A stretch of 46,766 nt of DNA, from NCBI RefSeq assembly GCF_028716865.1, contig NZ_JAQUOY010000022.1, forward strand, positions 1 to 46,766, in the 5' to 3' direction. Shown one piece after another: positions 17,116 through 26,280 of this stretch. Positions within the stretch are counted from its first letter, which is position 1. Every line of letters starts with the position of its first letter. The DNA comes from Candidatus Methylomirabilis sp. (GTDB taxonomy: Bacteria > Methylomirabilota > Methylomirabilia > Methylomirabilales > Methylomirabilaceae). The translations under genes were made by a program, and so were the position numbers. The notes beneath the pieces are model-generated. The model ran no database searches and had not been told where the DNA came from. It saw only the letters and a program-made list of their open reading frames with translations.

Positions 17116-19227
17116 TCAGGAGGACCTCTGTTCCGCTTTGGCCTGTCCCTCCGACTCCAACACCTCTTTCCGACTCAACCGGAGCTTGCCGTTCTTGTCG
17201 ATGTCGATCACCTTCACCATGACCTCTTCCCCTTCCGACAAGACATCCTCGACCCGCTTCACCCGGTGTTCGGCAATTTGAGAGATATGCAGAAGGCCAT
17301 CGGTGCCTGGGAGGATCTGGACAAAAGCGCCAAAGTCCATGATCTTGACGACCTTCCCTCGATAGACCTTGCCAACCTCAGGAACCTCGACGATCTTGCT
17401 GATGATCGACAACGCCTTTTGCGCTGCGGCCTCGTCAACCGAGGCGATCTCGATCCGTCCATCGTCTGAAACATCGATCTTCGCCCCAGAGTCTGCCACA
17501 ATCCCGCGGATCACCTTGCCGCCTGGGCCGATGACATCACGGATCTTATCCACCGGGATCATAATCGTGATGATGCGGGGAGCATACGCCGACATATTCG
17601 GCCTTGGCGTCGCAATAGCGCGGTCCATCTGATCCAGGATATGGAGGCGGGCGCGTCGGGCCTGATCCAGTGCCTTCGGCATGAGGCTAGGTGCAATGCC
17701 ATGGGTCTTGATGTCCAATTGCAGCGCGGTGATCCCTTCCCGCGTGCCGGCCACCTTAAAGTCCATGTCGCCGAGGTGATCTTCAAGCCCGATGATATCG
17801 GTGAGAATCGCTGCCTGCGCATTTTCCATGACGAGTCCCATGGCGACCCCGGCCACCGCTGACCGAATCGGAACCCCGGCATCCATCAAGCTGAGGCTTG
17901 CGCCACAGACCGTAGCCATGGATGACGACCCGTTCGACTCGAGGATATCCGAGACGATCCGAAGGGTATACGAAAACTCCTCTTTCGGCGGTAGCGCCGC
18001 GAGAAGAGCCCGCTCGGCAAGCGCCCCATGTCCGATCTCGCGCCGACCGGGACCGCGCATAAACTTGACCTCGCCGACGCTGAACGGTGGAAAATTATAA
18101 TGGAGCATAAACCGTTTGGTGCCTTCCCCTTCAAGATTATCCAGGCGCTGTTCATCTTCCGAGGTGCCGAGCGTGGTGGTCACGAGGGCCTGGGTCTGAC
18201 CCCTGGTGAAGAGAGCCGATCCGTGAGTCCTTGGCAGGACTCCAACCTCGGCGGTGATCGGCCGAACATCCTCGAGTGACCTTCCGTCCGACCGCTTCCC
18301 CTCTTCCAGGATCATTCGGCGCAACTCTTCGTGCTCGATCTGCTCAAATAGCCCCCTGACGGCGATCTTCCGATCGTCCGGCTCAGCGCTGAACTGGCCC
18401 ATGACTTCATCAAAGAGCGCCTGCCGACGGCTGCGCTGCTCCTCCTTCTCGGCGATCCCGGTCAGGGTCCGAAGCCCCTGGCGGGCGAGAAGGCTCACGC
18501 GCTCGCACAACTCCGGATCCGGAGATGGAGCCTGGAAGGGCGTCTTTTCAACCCGAAGCTCTTTCGCCAGATCCAGTACCATGTTAATCATCGGCTGGAT
18601 CCCCTTATGCCCAAACTCGATCGCCTCCACCATCACTACTTCAGGGATCTCATTGGCTCCGGCCTCAAGCATGACCACATCGCTTCTGGTCCCCGCAACA
18701 ACGATATCGATGTCAGATTCTTCCATCTGGGCATAGGTTGGATTGAGGACCAACTTGCCGCCAACCCGGCCCACCCTGGCAGCCCCAATCGGTCCGAGGA
18801 ACGGAATAGGCGCGATGGCAAGAGCCGCGGAGGCGCCCAGCACCGCCAAGACGTCAGGGTCGTTTTCCTGGTCAGCCGACAGGACCGTGGCGATAATCTG
18901 GACATCATTTCGATAGCCATCCGGAAAGAGGGGCCGGAGCGGACGATCGATGAGGCGGGAGGTCAGCGTCTCCTTCTCATGGGGCCGGCCCTCTCGCTTG
19001 AAGAAGCCGCCAGGGATCTTACCTGCCGCATACGCCCGCTCCTGGTAATCAACCGTGAGCGGAAAGAAATCGACTCCCTGTCGCATCTGTTTCGAAGCCA
19101 CCGCCGTGACAAGAACGACCGTGTCGCCGTACCGGACTAACACTGCGCCATCGGCTTGCCTGGCCACACGCCCGGCCTCGATACTCAATGGTTTCCCTTC
19201 GATGATTTGCTCGACACGACAACTCAT
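17116..19227 (-). CDS. pnp: Polyribonucleotide nucleotidyltransferase (PNPase)
   Basis: 3'-to-5' phosphorolytic exoribonuclease of RNA decay. Its 703 residues have the normal order: RNase PH domain 1, a helical linker, RNase PH domain 2 ([49 protein letters not shown]), a KH domain with [12 protein letters not shown] (about 565-577), and an S1 domain (about 625-695). The ATG overlaps the rpsO stop (ATGA), matching the well-known rpsO-pnp pairing and suggesting coupled translation. Confidence 0.97.
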   Translation of the reverse strand: MSCRVEQIIEGKPLSIEAGRVARQADGAVLVRYGDTVVLVTAVASKQMRQGVDFFPLTVDYQERAYAAGKIPGGFFKREGRPHEKETLTSRLIDRPLRPLFPDGYRNDVQIIATVLSADQENDPDVLAVLGASAALAIAPIPFLGPIGAARVGRVGGKLVLNPTYAQMEESDIDIVVAGTRSDVVMLEAGANEIPEVVMVEAIEFGHKGIQPMINMVLDLAKELRVEKTPFQAPSPDPELCERVSLLARQGLRTLTGIAEKEEQRSRRQALFDEVMGQFSAEPDDRKIAVRGLFEQIEHEELRRMILEEGKRSDGRSLEDVRPITAEVGVLPRTHGSALFTRGQTQALVTTTLGTSEDEQRLDNLEGEGTKRFMLHYNFPPFSVGEVKFMRGPGRREIGHGALAERALLAALPPKEEFSYTLRIVSDILESNGSSSMATVCGASLSLMDAGVPIRSAVAGVAMGLVMENAQAAILTDIIGLEDHLGDMDFKVAGTREGITALQLDIKTHGIAPSLMPKALDQARRARLHILDQMDRAIATPRPNMSAYAPRIITIMIPVDKIRDVIGPGGKVIRGIVADSGAKIDVSDDGRIEIASVDEAAAQKALSIISKIVEVPEVGKVYRGKVVKIMDFGAFVQILPGTDGLLHISQIAEHRVKRVEDVLSEGEEVMVKVIDIDKNGKLRLSRKEVLESEGQAKAEQRSS

Positions 19228-19493
19228 TTACGAATTCCCAACCTTTCGATGATCTGCTTGTACCGGTTCACATCCTTGCTCCTAAGATAATCCAAGAGCT
19301 TTCGGCGCCGCGCAACGAGGCGGAGCAGTCCTCGCCGGGAGTGAAAGTCTTTCTTATGGCTATTCAGGTGCTCGGTCAAATACCCTATTCGCCCGGTCAG
19401 GAGAGCGATCTGCACATCCGGAGAGCCGGAGTCGCTATCATGAAGACGATACTGCCCAATAATCTCTTGCTTATTTGCGGATGCCTTGACCAC
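19224..19493 (-). CDS. rpsO: 30S ribosomal protein S15
   Basis: An 89-residue 16S rRNA-binding protein of standard length. The family core [19 protein letters not shown] and the end [19 protein letters not shown] are both present. The start is a GTG at 19493 with AGGAGG about 10 nt upstream. It lies between ribF and pnp, the usual order. Confidence 0.96.
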   Translation of the reverse strand: MVKASANKQEIIGQYRLHDSDSGSPDVQIALLTGRIGYLTEHLNSHKKDFHSRRGLLRLVARRRKLLDYLRSKDVNRYKQIIERLGIRK

Positions 19494-19557
19494 GGAGCCC
19501 TATCCTCCTTTCTTCTCAAATAGATACCTGTAATCGCGAGTACGATAGCATACGCCC

Positions 19558-20520
19558 TCAGGGGAGTAAAGTCCATTCTTCCGGAGAAAACCTGGGGCAC
19601 GCAGCAAATACCGCGTCCGCCTGCCGCTTGTCGCTGTCGATCTGTTGTCGGAGCAGTGACGGGTTCTCGAAGCGTCGCTCGCCACGCAGACGTTCGAGAA
19701 AGAAGAGCGTAAGGATCTCTCCATATAACTCCTCCTCGGTCTCCAGCAGGTGGACTTCCACTCGGCGCGCCTCACCACCAAAGGTCGGGGCCCTCCCGAC
19801 ATTGACCAGCGCCTTGCGCAATCCCTGTTTCAACCACGTTTGGCCGGCATACACGCCATCCGGAATGAGCAGATCAGCCGTAGCGGGAAGGTTGGCTGTC
19901 GGGTACCCCAGCCCCTTGCCCCGTGCGGCGCCACGTTCGACGTGTCCACGAATCGCGTACGGACGCCCTAGATAGCGGGCAGCTTGCCGAAGATCCCCTC
20001 TTGCCAGTAAGCCGCGGATGAGCGTGGAACTCACCACCTGGCCGTCCTCGGTCATCGCAGGAACCACATCGAGTACGAACTGATGCTCCCGCCCAAGCCC
20101 CATGAGCACCTCCGGGGAGCCGGCCCTGGCGTTGCCGAAGGCGAAGTCGTATCCAATACAGACAAACCGAGCCCGAAGCCGATCGACCAGGTAGCTCTTC
20201 ACGAAATCGCGCGCCGAGGTGGCAGCAAGACGAGGGGTGAAGGTGACGGCGATCATCAGGTCGACGCCAAGAGCGGCAATGATGTCCCGCTTGATCGAGA
20301 GCGGAGTGATGAGGGACGGCGCGTTTGAAGGGTTCACCACCTCTAACGGGTGCCGCGCGAAGGTGAAGACAACCGCTGTTCCCCCTTCCTGACGAGCCCA
20401 CCGCACCACTCGACCAAGAATCTCGCGGTGTCCGAGATGGACCCCGTCAAATGTCCCAACCGCCACCGCAGGGGCCGGATAGTCGTCTTCCAGATCTTCA
20501 ATCTGCTCGACAACAATCAT
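19558..20520 (-). CDS. ribF: Bifunctional riboflavin kinase/FMN adenylyltransferase
   Basis: Makes FMN and FAD from riboflavin. The N-terminal adenylyltransferase (about 15-185) has GTFDGVHLGHREIL and the SSTLIRGLL loop. The C-terminal riboflavin kinase (about 186-305) has GYPTANLP and ends with the LRGERRFENPSLLRQQIDSD pattern. The length of 320 residues is typical. Its ATG overlaps the truB stop by 4 nt, so the two are probably translationally coupled. Confidence 0.96.
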   Translation of the reverse strand: MIVVEQIEDLEDDYPAPAVAVGTFDGVHLGHREILGRVVRWARQEGGTAVVFTFARHPLEVVNPSNAPSLITPLSIKRDIIAALGVDLMIAVTFTPRLAATSARDFVKSYLVDRLRARFVCIGYDFAFGNARAGSPEVLMGLGREHQFVLDVVPAMTEDGQVVSSTLIRGLLARGDLRQAARYLGRPYAIRGHVERGAARGKGLGYPTANLPATADLLIPDGVYAGQTWLKQGLRKALVNVGRAPTFGGEARRVEVHLLETEEELYGEILTLFFLERLRGERRFENPSLLRQQIDSDKRQADAVFAACPRFSPEEWTLLP

Positions 20521-21458
20521 TGCCCGGCAAGGACCCGTACCGGCTTTAGAACAATCCGGCGCGGGTCGATGGCAGCGAACTCCCGGCCGGCAACTGTCGC
20601 CTCAGCCAGCGAAAGGAGTTGGCGACGATACCCCAGAACTCGAACTAGATCACCCTTCTCCACCTCCAGGGGAAAGCTGAGCAGTGCGCCGGCCGACATC
20701 CCGCTTCCCTGGACAACCCCTCGAGAGGACTCAGGGTGAACCCTGACAACCGGAAGATGCCCCAGGGCCTCGCTAATGGGGATCAGTGCCTCCAGGATGC
20801 GACCCTCCGCAACGATCTGCTCGAGCTGCTGTAGCGTGAGCGCGTTCTCAACCAGAAAACGACCCGACCGGACGCGAGTCAACGCATACAGGTGTGCGCC
20901 ACACCCGAGGACACGGCCGATGTCATCGCACAGGCTGCGGGCATACGTCCCCTTGGAACAACTGACCCGGAACCGGACGAAAGGCAGATCAATCTCCAGA
21001 AGCGTGAGGTCATGGATCCGCACTGCAATCGGCTGCCGTTCGACTGTTTCGCCACGCCGAGCCAGACGATAGAGGCGCTCCCCCTGATGCTTCTTGGCGG
21101 AAAAGAGCGGCGGCACCTGCTGGATCTCGCCGACAAACTGCTTCAGGACGTCCGGTAGCTTGGCAGGATCTACGGTGATATTGTCCGTCTGGGACAGCAC
21201 CTTCCCATCAGCATCCAAGGTATCGGTAGTGATGCCCAGCCGCATCGTAATCAGGTACTCCTTGTCGGCCTGAGTGAGAAATTGTGCGATTCGAGTCGCG
21301 CGCCCAATACAGAGCGGCAAGACTCCGGTGGCCCTCGGATCGAGCGTACCGGTGTGGCCAACGCGGCGCATCTTGAGCAGACGCCGCACCACGTCCACCA
21401 CATCATGGGAGGTCATCCCCCCAGGCTTATTGATATTCAAGACCCCGCTGAGTTCCAT
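20517..21458 (-). CDS. truB: tRNA pseudouridine(55) synthase
   Basis: Makes pseudouridine 55 in the tRNA T loop. The ATG at 21458 gives 313 residues and the usual short lead-in (SGVLNINKPGGMTSHDVV). The catalytic Asp40 is in HTGTLDPRATGVLPL, and SCSKGTYARSLCDDIG follows in the second motif. The C-terminus has a PUA-like domain (GSGMSAGALLSFPLEVEKGDLVRV). GGAGG lies very close to the start, and an in-frame TTG at 21470 is an alternative. A dispersed inverted repeat fills the space to the PHP gene. Confidence 0.95.
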   Translation of the reverse strand: MELSGVLNINKPGGMTSHDVVDVVRRLLKMRRVGHTGTLDPRATGVLPLCIGRATRIAQFLTQADKEYLITMRLGITTDTLDADGKVLSQTDNITVDPAKLPDVLKQFVGEIQQVPPLFSAKKHQGERLYRLARRGETVERQPIAVRIHDLTLLEIDLPFVRFRVSCSKGTYARSLCDDIGRVLGCGAHLYALTRVRSGRFLVENALTLQQLEQIVAEGRILEALIPISEALGHLPVVRVHPESSRGVVQGSGMSAGALLSFPLEVEKGDLVRVLGYRRQLLSLAEATVAGREFAAIDPRRIVLKPVRVLAGQ

Positions 21459-21507
21459 TGCCTCCGCCAAAGACTAATGAAGTGTTTCAGTAATGGCTCG
21501 ACAGTTC

Positions 21508-21583
21508 CGTTCGCCCTGAGCGTGTCGAAGGGTGAATCTTGTTACGGCCTTCCGTTCATGCTTCGACTGGCTCAGCACGAACG
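21508..21583. repeat. Imperfect inverted repeat (dispersed-repeat type) at the PHP gene 3' end
   Basis: Two opposed arms of about 30 nt surround an 18-nt centre. The left arm contains CCGTTCGCCCTGAGCGTGTC and the right arm reads, in reverse, CCGTTCGTGCTGAGCCAGTC. The element contains the stop codon of the PHP gene, whose last residues (about NDRSC) are repeat-encoded. Similar TTCGAC-N2-GCTCAG repeats are scattered in many bacterial genomes. I see a hairpin-forming potential but no clear T tract. Confidence 0.75.
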
Positions 21584-22480
21584 GTCATTGTGAGTCACGA
21601 CACTAGATGGGCTGATTAGCGCCCGGTCCAACTCCTGTTTTCTTGCTCGCAGCCGTTCGACGGTCTCCCAGGGCACCTCTACCCCTCCCAGCTCGGCATC
21701 CGCAACGACTCCGCCACCATGAAAATCGCTTCCACCAGTGGGCATGAGTTGATGTCGATCGGCAACGGCGAGCAGGGATGCTGTCATCTCTGGGGTATAC
21801 CCTTTGTAGTAGGCCTCGATCCCTTCTAAGCCCGCCTCCATCATCATCGGCAGCAGTCGCTCCAGGTCCAGATGGTAATCGCTTGCCCCCGCGATGATCG
21901 GGTGCGCCAGTGAGGGTACACCTTGAGCCTCCCTGATCAGGCTAATCGCCTCCTGTGGGAGCAGGGTTCGACCTTCAACATAACCAGGACCCCCCCGTCT
22001 CAGAAAACGCGAGAATGCCTCGTCGACCGACGCAACGGCGCCGCGCTCTACCAGGGCCTTTGCGATATGTGGCCGCCCGACTGATCCCCCATTCGCAATA
22101 GCTATCACGCGGTCCCACTCGATCTGATACCCGAGCGCGCCTAGCCGCTCAACCATGGCGTGGGCCTGAGTCATTCTATCCGCTTGCACTCGGCCAAGGG
22201 CCTCTCGTAGGGAAGGATCGTCCGCATTGAGCAGATAGCCCAGAACATGGATCTCGTTGCCATCCAGGTTGGTACTCACCTCGATCCCCGGAATGACCTC
22301 GATCGGCAGGCCTGAGGCAGCCTCTCGCGCCTCGCCGATCCCACCTACGCTGTCGTGGTCGGTCACAGCTATCACGCGGATCCCAATGAGGGCGGCCGCC
22401 TCCACCAACTCGGCCGGTCGAAGCGCGCCATCGGAAGCTTTCGTGTGAAGGTGCAGATCGACACGACTCGCCATCGTCAT
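21572..22480 (-). CDS. PHP-domain phosphoesterase (RNase AM/YciV-like)
   Basis: A cytoplasmic 302-residue metal-dependent phosphoesterase. The four PHP motifs are visible: HLHTKASDG near residue 10, VTDHDS near 40, a SLAHP histidine motif near 195, and GGSDFHGG near 257. The nearest family I recognise is TrpH/YciV, whose members hydrolyse 3',5'-nucleoside bisphosphates and short RNAs. The start ATG overlaps the rbfA stop (TAATG), and a second ATG 6 nt later is possible. It lies in the slot between rbfA and truB where nrnA is often found. The C-terminal residues are encoded by an inverted repeat, so the natural end may have been replaced. Confidence 0.85.
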   Translation of the reverse strand: MTMASRVDLHLHTKASDGALRPAELVEAAALIGIRVIAVTDHDSVGGIGEAREAASGLPIEVIPGIEVSTNLDGNEIHVLGYLLNADDPSLREALGRVQADRMTQAHAMVERLGALGYQIEWDRVIAIANGGSVGRPHIAKALVERGAVASVDEAFSRFLRRGGPGYVEGRTLLPQEAISLIREAQGVPSLAHPIIAGASDYHLDLERLLPMMMEAGLEGIEAYYKGYTPEMTASLLAVADRHQLMPTGGSDFHGGGVVADAELGGVEVPWETVERLRARKQELDRALISPSSVVTHNDRSC

Positions 22481-22839
22481 TACTCCTTCGTCCCGGTAGC
22501 CTCGATCTGCCGGAACAGCTCAGCCATGTGTAGCTCCTGCTCAAGCGAATCATCAAGCAAAAAGAGAAGTTCCGGGACGTAACGCAGGGTAACCCTCCGC
22601 CCTAACTCCCCACGGAGAAAACCGGCCGCCTTCTTCAGGCCGACCAACGTCTCCTGACGCTGTTTCATGTCGCCGCCGGCCGACGCAATATAGACGCTCG
22701 CGTGCCGTAAATCCTCACTCACTTTGACATGGGTGACTGTGACAAATCCGATTCTCGGGTCCTTGACCGATCGTAAGATCAGACGACTGATCTCTTCCTG
22801 TATCAGGGTACCTACACGATCGGCGCGTCTGCCTTGCAT
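22480..22839 (-). CDS. rbfA: Ribosome-binding factor A
   Basis: 30S maturation factor of 119 residues. The core GTLIQEEISRLILRSVKDPRIG, split here by eye into the usual KH-like elements, and LRYVPELLFLLDDSLE are family-typical. Of several in-frame ATG codons, 22839 is preferred because GGAGAGG lies 6 nt before it and the protein then starts MQGRRADRVG as is normal. It sits between ylxP and the PHP gene. Confidence 0.94.
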   Translation of the reverse strand: MQGRRADRVGTLIQEEISRLILRSVKDPRIGFVTVTHVKVSEDLRHASVYIASAGGDMKQRQETLVGLKKAAGFLRGELGRRVTLRYVPELLFLLDDSLEQELHMAELFRQIEATGTKE

Positions 22840-22873
22840 GACCATCCTCTCCGCGACCACCAGACCAAGAACG

Positions 22874-23161
22874 TCAATGGGCCATCAAATCGATCTCGTA
22901 ATCGAGCATCAGCGCGTCGGGGTGAGTCTCGATGAGATTTACCACTTTGGTCAGAGTCTCGTCTACCAGGCGGGAATTGTTGCTGACGCAGACAATCCCC
23001 AGCGTGGCGCGCTGCCATTCATCGAGGCGATCTACCTCAGCAACAGAGACATTGAAACGGCCTCGGATCCGATCTTTGAGGCCCTTGATAACCCGCCGCT
23101 TACCTTTGAGGGAGTTGTTGCCGGGGAGATGCAACTCGACGCGGCAGGTTCCGACGGTCAT
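22874..23161 (-). CDS. ylxP: DUF503 family protein YlxP
   Basis: A small conserved protein of about 95 residues with no established biochemical role, almost always found between infB and rbfA. The N-terminus TVGTCRVELHLPGNNSLKGK and the GIVCVSNNSRLVDE segment match the family. The ATG at 23161 gives the standard N-terminus but lacks a ribosome site; an in-frame TTG at 23182 would add seven residues. Confidence 0.88.
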   Translation of the reverse strand: MTVGTCRVELHLPGNNSLKGKRRVIKGLKDRIRGRFNVSVAEVDRLDEWQRATLGIVCVSNNSRLVDETLTKVVNLIETHPDALMLDYEIDLMAH

Positions 23162-23229
23162 AGCCAAAATAGTTTCGAGCAACGAGTCCCGGGTTTCGCA
23201 TTAGGAATAATTCGCAACCCGACACGTTG

Positions 23230-25626
23230 TTAGAGTTTCTGTGCTACCGATTCAAGTTCGAAGACTTCCAGGATATCGCCGACCTTGACGTCGTTGAAGT
23301 TCATCAGACCGACGCCGCACTCAAACCCGCCTTGCACCTCTCTGACATCCTCTTTGAAGCGGCGAAGCGATCCCACTCGCCCCTTGTGAACAACCTTGCC
23401 ATCCCGAACAATGCGGATCTGACTGTCTCGATAGATCTTTCCCTCTACAACGAATGAACCGGCAATCGCTCCCACCTTGGGCACAGCAAAGACCTGACGA
23501 ACCTCCACGCGACCAATTGACCGCTCAATATACGTGGGCTCCAGCAGCCCCTCCATCGCCTGTCGGATCTCATTGATGGCGTCGTAGATCACGGTGTAGA
23601 GCCGAATCTCAACGCCTTCCAGTTCGGCCAGCTTCTGAGTCTTTGGCTCAGGACGTACGTTGAATCCGACAATGACAGCATTAGAGGCCGAGGCCAGCAT
23701 TACGTCAGTTTCGGTGATGGCGCCGACCGACGCATGAATCACCTTCAATCTGACCGCTTCGGTGCTAATCCGCTCCAGCGATTCGCGGAACGGTCCGACG
23801 GAGCCCTGGACGTCCCCCTTGATAATCATTCGAAGTTCTTTGACCTCACCATCCCGGATGCGACGGTGCAAGTCCTCCAAGGTCACGCGGTGTTTCGAAC
23901 CGATCATCTCCTCGCGATGTTTCTGCTGCCGACTGATAGCGATCTGCCGTCCCTTCCGCTCGTCGGATACCACAACGAATGTATCTCCGGCCATGGGGAC
24001 ACCTGAAAGACCCAGCACCTCTACCGGGGTCGCGGGCCCGGCCATCTGGACCCTTTTCCCCGTCTCATTGTTCATGGCCCGTACCCGACCCGAATGTAAT
24101 CCGGCCACGATCACGTCCCCCACCTTCAGGGTCCCCTGCTGAATCAACACTGTCGCGACTGGTCCACGACCTCGATCCAGTTCAGCCTCGACGATGACGC
24201 CCTTCGCTGCCCTGTGCGGGTTCGCCTTCAGTTCCTGAACCTCGGCCAGCAGCAGCAGCATCTCGAGAAGGTGATCTATGCCCACCTTCTTCTTGGCCGA
24301 AACCTCCACATAGACCGTCTGACCTCCCCACTCTTCCGGGACCAGACCATGCTCCGCCAACTGTTGCCTGGCACGATTCGGATCGGCGCCGGGCTTATCG
24401 ATCTTGTTAATCGCAACCAGAATCGGGACGCCCGCGTCCTTGGCGTGGCTGATCGCCTCCAGCGTCTGGGGCATCACCCCGTCATCGGCCGCCACCACCA
24501 AGACTACGATATCGGTCGCCTGTGCTCCACGCGCCCGCATGGCGGTAAACGCCTCGTGGCCTGGCGTGTCCAGAAACGTAATCTTGCTACCCGACAGATC
24601 GACTTGATAGGCACCAATGTGCTGAGTGATTCCTCCCGCCTCCGAGGCAATGACATTGGTCTGCCGAATCGCATCCAGCAGAGATGTTTTACCGTGATCG
24701 ACATGACCCATGATCGTGACCACTGGAGGCCTGGGTAGGAGCAGCGACAGGTCCTCAAGCTCCTTCGTCTCGGTCGCAGTTTCTTCCAGGGACGTCACTT
24801 CCACTGAGAACCCTAGCTGGTCGGCCGCACCTTTTACCACCTCCACATCGAGGGGCTGATTAATAGTGGTCATGATCCCCATCTTGATCAACTGCTTGAT
24901 GATCTCGCTGGGGCTCATCGAGATCTTCTCCGCCAGCTCCTTCACGGTAATCGTCTCCGCAATCCGGACTATCGGGCGAGACGGAGGCGAGGGCTCACGC
25001 TCGACCTGCTCTACCTGGACCTGAGGTTCCAGCGTCGGCGGGATCACAGCCACCCTCTGTCCGGTGGGTGAGACAGACGAAGGCGGCATGAGGATCTGGG
25101 ATGGCTCCCCTTTCAAACCTGCTGGCGCTACCGTGGCCTCGCGAGGAGGCTGAAGCGGCACAGAGGGCGGCTGATCGAGAACCGCTGTCCCCTTAGGCGG
25201 TTGTAGGGTAGGGGTAGATTTGGACTTGCCAGGTCCCTGCGACTCAACCGCGCCCAATCTTTTAACGGAACTCGTCCCTTCGGTTATTGGCCCACCCCCG
25301 GATGGTGCCTTTGCCTCGGCAAGCCTGGAGCGGGCGGGCTTGCCAGCCAAAACCTTGGTTGTTGTTGTCGGTGCATTTCCTGTCCTGGGGCGTCGGCTCT
25401 CCACGGGCTTAGCGTGGACCGTCGGAGCCGAAGGACCGGTCTCTATCGATTTGGGCTTGGGACGGCTTTTCTTCTGAGGCGGTGTGGCTGTCAGGAGTGC
25501 CCTCACATGGTCCTCATCCACGTTGCTGCTGTGGCTCTTCAGTTGTAAGCCCGACCGCTCAAGTCGGTCAATGAGCTCCTTGCTTGACATGCCGAGCAGT
25601 TTCGCCAGATCGTAAACCCTAATCAT
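23230..25626 (-). CDS. infB: Translation initiation factor IF-2
   Basis: GTPase that brings initiator tRNA to the 30S subunit and promotes subunit joining. Its 798 residues comprise an N-terminal IF2_N segment ([20 protein letters not shown]), a long Pro/Lys-rich linker (about 55-225), a second IF2_N (about 227-280), the GTPase domain with [22 protein letters not shown] and NKIDKP, and then domains II to IV. The ATG at 25626 follows GGAG by 5 nt; a GTG 6 nt upstream was rejected. It starts 12 nt after the ylxR-ylxQ stop. Confidence 0.97.
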   Translation of the reverse strand: MIRVYDLAKLLGMSSKELIDRLERSGLQLKSHSSNVDEDHVRALLTATPPQKKSRPKPKSIETGPSAPTVHAKPVESRRPRTGNAPTTTTKVLAGKPARSRLAEAKAPSGGGPITEGTSSVKRLGAVESQGPGKSKSTPTLQPPKGTAVLDQPPSVPLQPPREATVAPAGLKGEPSQILMPPSSVSPTGQRVAVIPPTLEPQVQVEQVEREPSPPSRPIVRIAETITVKELAEKISMSPSEIIKQLIKMGIMTTINQPLDVEVVKGAADQLGFSVEVTSLEETATETKELEDLSLLLPRPPVVTIMGHVDHGKTSLLDAIRQTNVIASEAGGITQHIGAYQVDLSGSKITFLDTPGHEAFTAMRARGAQATDIVVLVVAADDGVMPQTLEAISHAKDAGVPILVAINKIDKPGADPNRARQQLAEHGLVPEEWGGQTVYVEVSAKKKVGIDHLLEMLLLLAEVQELKANPHRAAKGVIVEAELDRGRGPVATVLIQQGTLKVGDVIVAGLHSGRVRAMNNETGKRVQMAGPATPVEVLGLSGVPMAGDTFVVVSDERKGRQIAISRQQKHREEMIGSKHRVTLEDLHRRIRDGEVKELRMIIKGDVQGSVGPFRESLERISTEAVRLKVIHASVGAITETDVMLASASNAVIVGFNVRPEPKTQKLAELEGVEIRLYTVIYDAINEIRQAMEGLLEPTYIERSIGRVEVRQVFAVPKVGAIAGSFVVEGKIYRDSQIRIVRDGKVVHKGRVGSLRRFKEDVREVQGGFECGVGLMNFNDVKVGDILEVFELESVAQKL

Positions 25627-25638
25627 TCCCACTCCGGA

Positions 25639-26280
25639 TCACCCCCAGACCTTCCGAGGCTCCGCCCTGCCCCCCAAATCGGTGGCCTGACCCGCGGCCT
25701 CTCTCGTTTCCATTTTCACCGGTATCTTTTCCAGCACTGACATCACCGCCCCTGCAAAGTGCGGATCCGTCACAGCGACGCACGCTCGAGGAGCCCCCCC
25801 GAGAGCGGCCCCCAGCTCCTCTTTACCCAGGGCCTGCATCCATCTGACGTCGACCTGTGCAGCCAAACTCCGCAACTTCGCAACCGAATTCGCTGACGCG
25901 TCTGCCGCACTCAGGATCAACCGAGCTGAATGGTGCTTCACGGCTGATTCCACTGCCTCCGTACCTGAGGCGACCTTGCGGGCTCGGCGCGCAAGCCCAA
26001 GAAGCGCAGCGACCTTGCGCGAGACACGTTCTCGGATCAGCCCTTCAAGGGCCTCCACTGTTATCGGTGCGAGCGTCACCTTCAGACAGCGCGCGAACTC
26101 ATCTCTTTTTACCGCCTGATCGAGGCATGCGTGGCGCGGACAGACATACGCCCCGCGCCCGGATCCCCCGCCCAGATCCACATCCAATCTCCCGCCTGGA
26201 ACAAGATGCACACGAATAAGCTCCCGCTTCGGCCGGCTGGTACGGCAGGCTACACAAGAGCGAAAGGGCGGAGAAACCAC
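25639..26280 (-). CDS. YlxR-YlxQ fusion protein (DUF448 + L7Ae-like RNA-binding)
   Basis: One 213-residue reading frame covers what are two genes in Bacillus. Residues about 6-80 are the YlxR/DUF448 domain (RSCVACRTSRPKRELIRV, GRGAYVCPRHACLDQA). Residues about 85-175 are an L7Ae/YlxQ-like K-turn-binding domain (AALLGLARRARKVASGTEAV, ARLILSAADAS). It starts at a GTG abutting the nusA stop (TAGGTG) and is followed by infB, the normal nusA-ylxR-ylxQ-infB order. The fused form is known elsewhere; its function in RNA metabolism or transcription is inferred. Confidence 0.9.
   Translation of the reverse strand: MVSPPFRSCVACRTSRPKRELIRVHLVPGGRLDVDLGGGSGRGAYVCPRHACLDQAVKRDEFARCLKVTLAPITVEALEGLIRERVSRKVAALLGLARRARKVASGTEAVESAVKHHSARLILSAADASANSVAKLRSLAAQVDVRWMQALGKEELGAALGGAPRACVAVTDPHFAGAVMSVLEKIPVKMETREAAGQATDLGGRAEPRKVWG

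Noticed and set aside
21508-21583. Rho-independent terminator for the PHP gene
   Set aside because: A stem is possible, but it overlaps the coding end, the arms are imperfect and there is no U tract; truB follows closely in the same operon.
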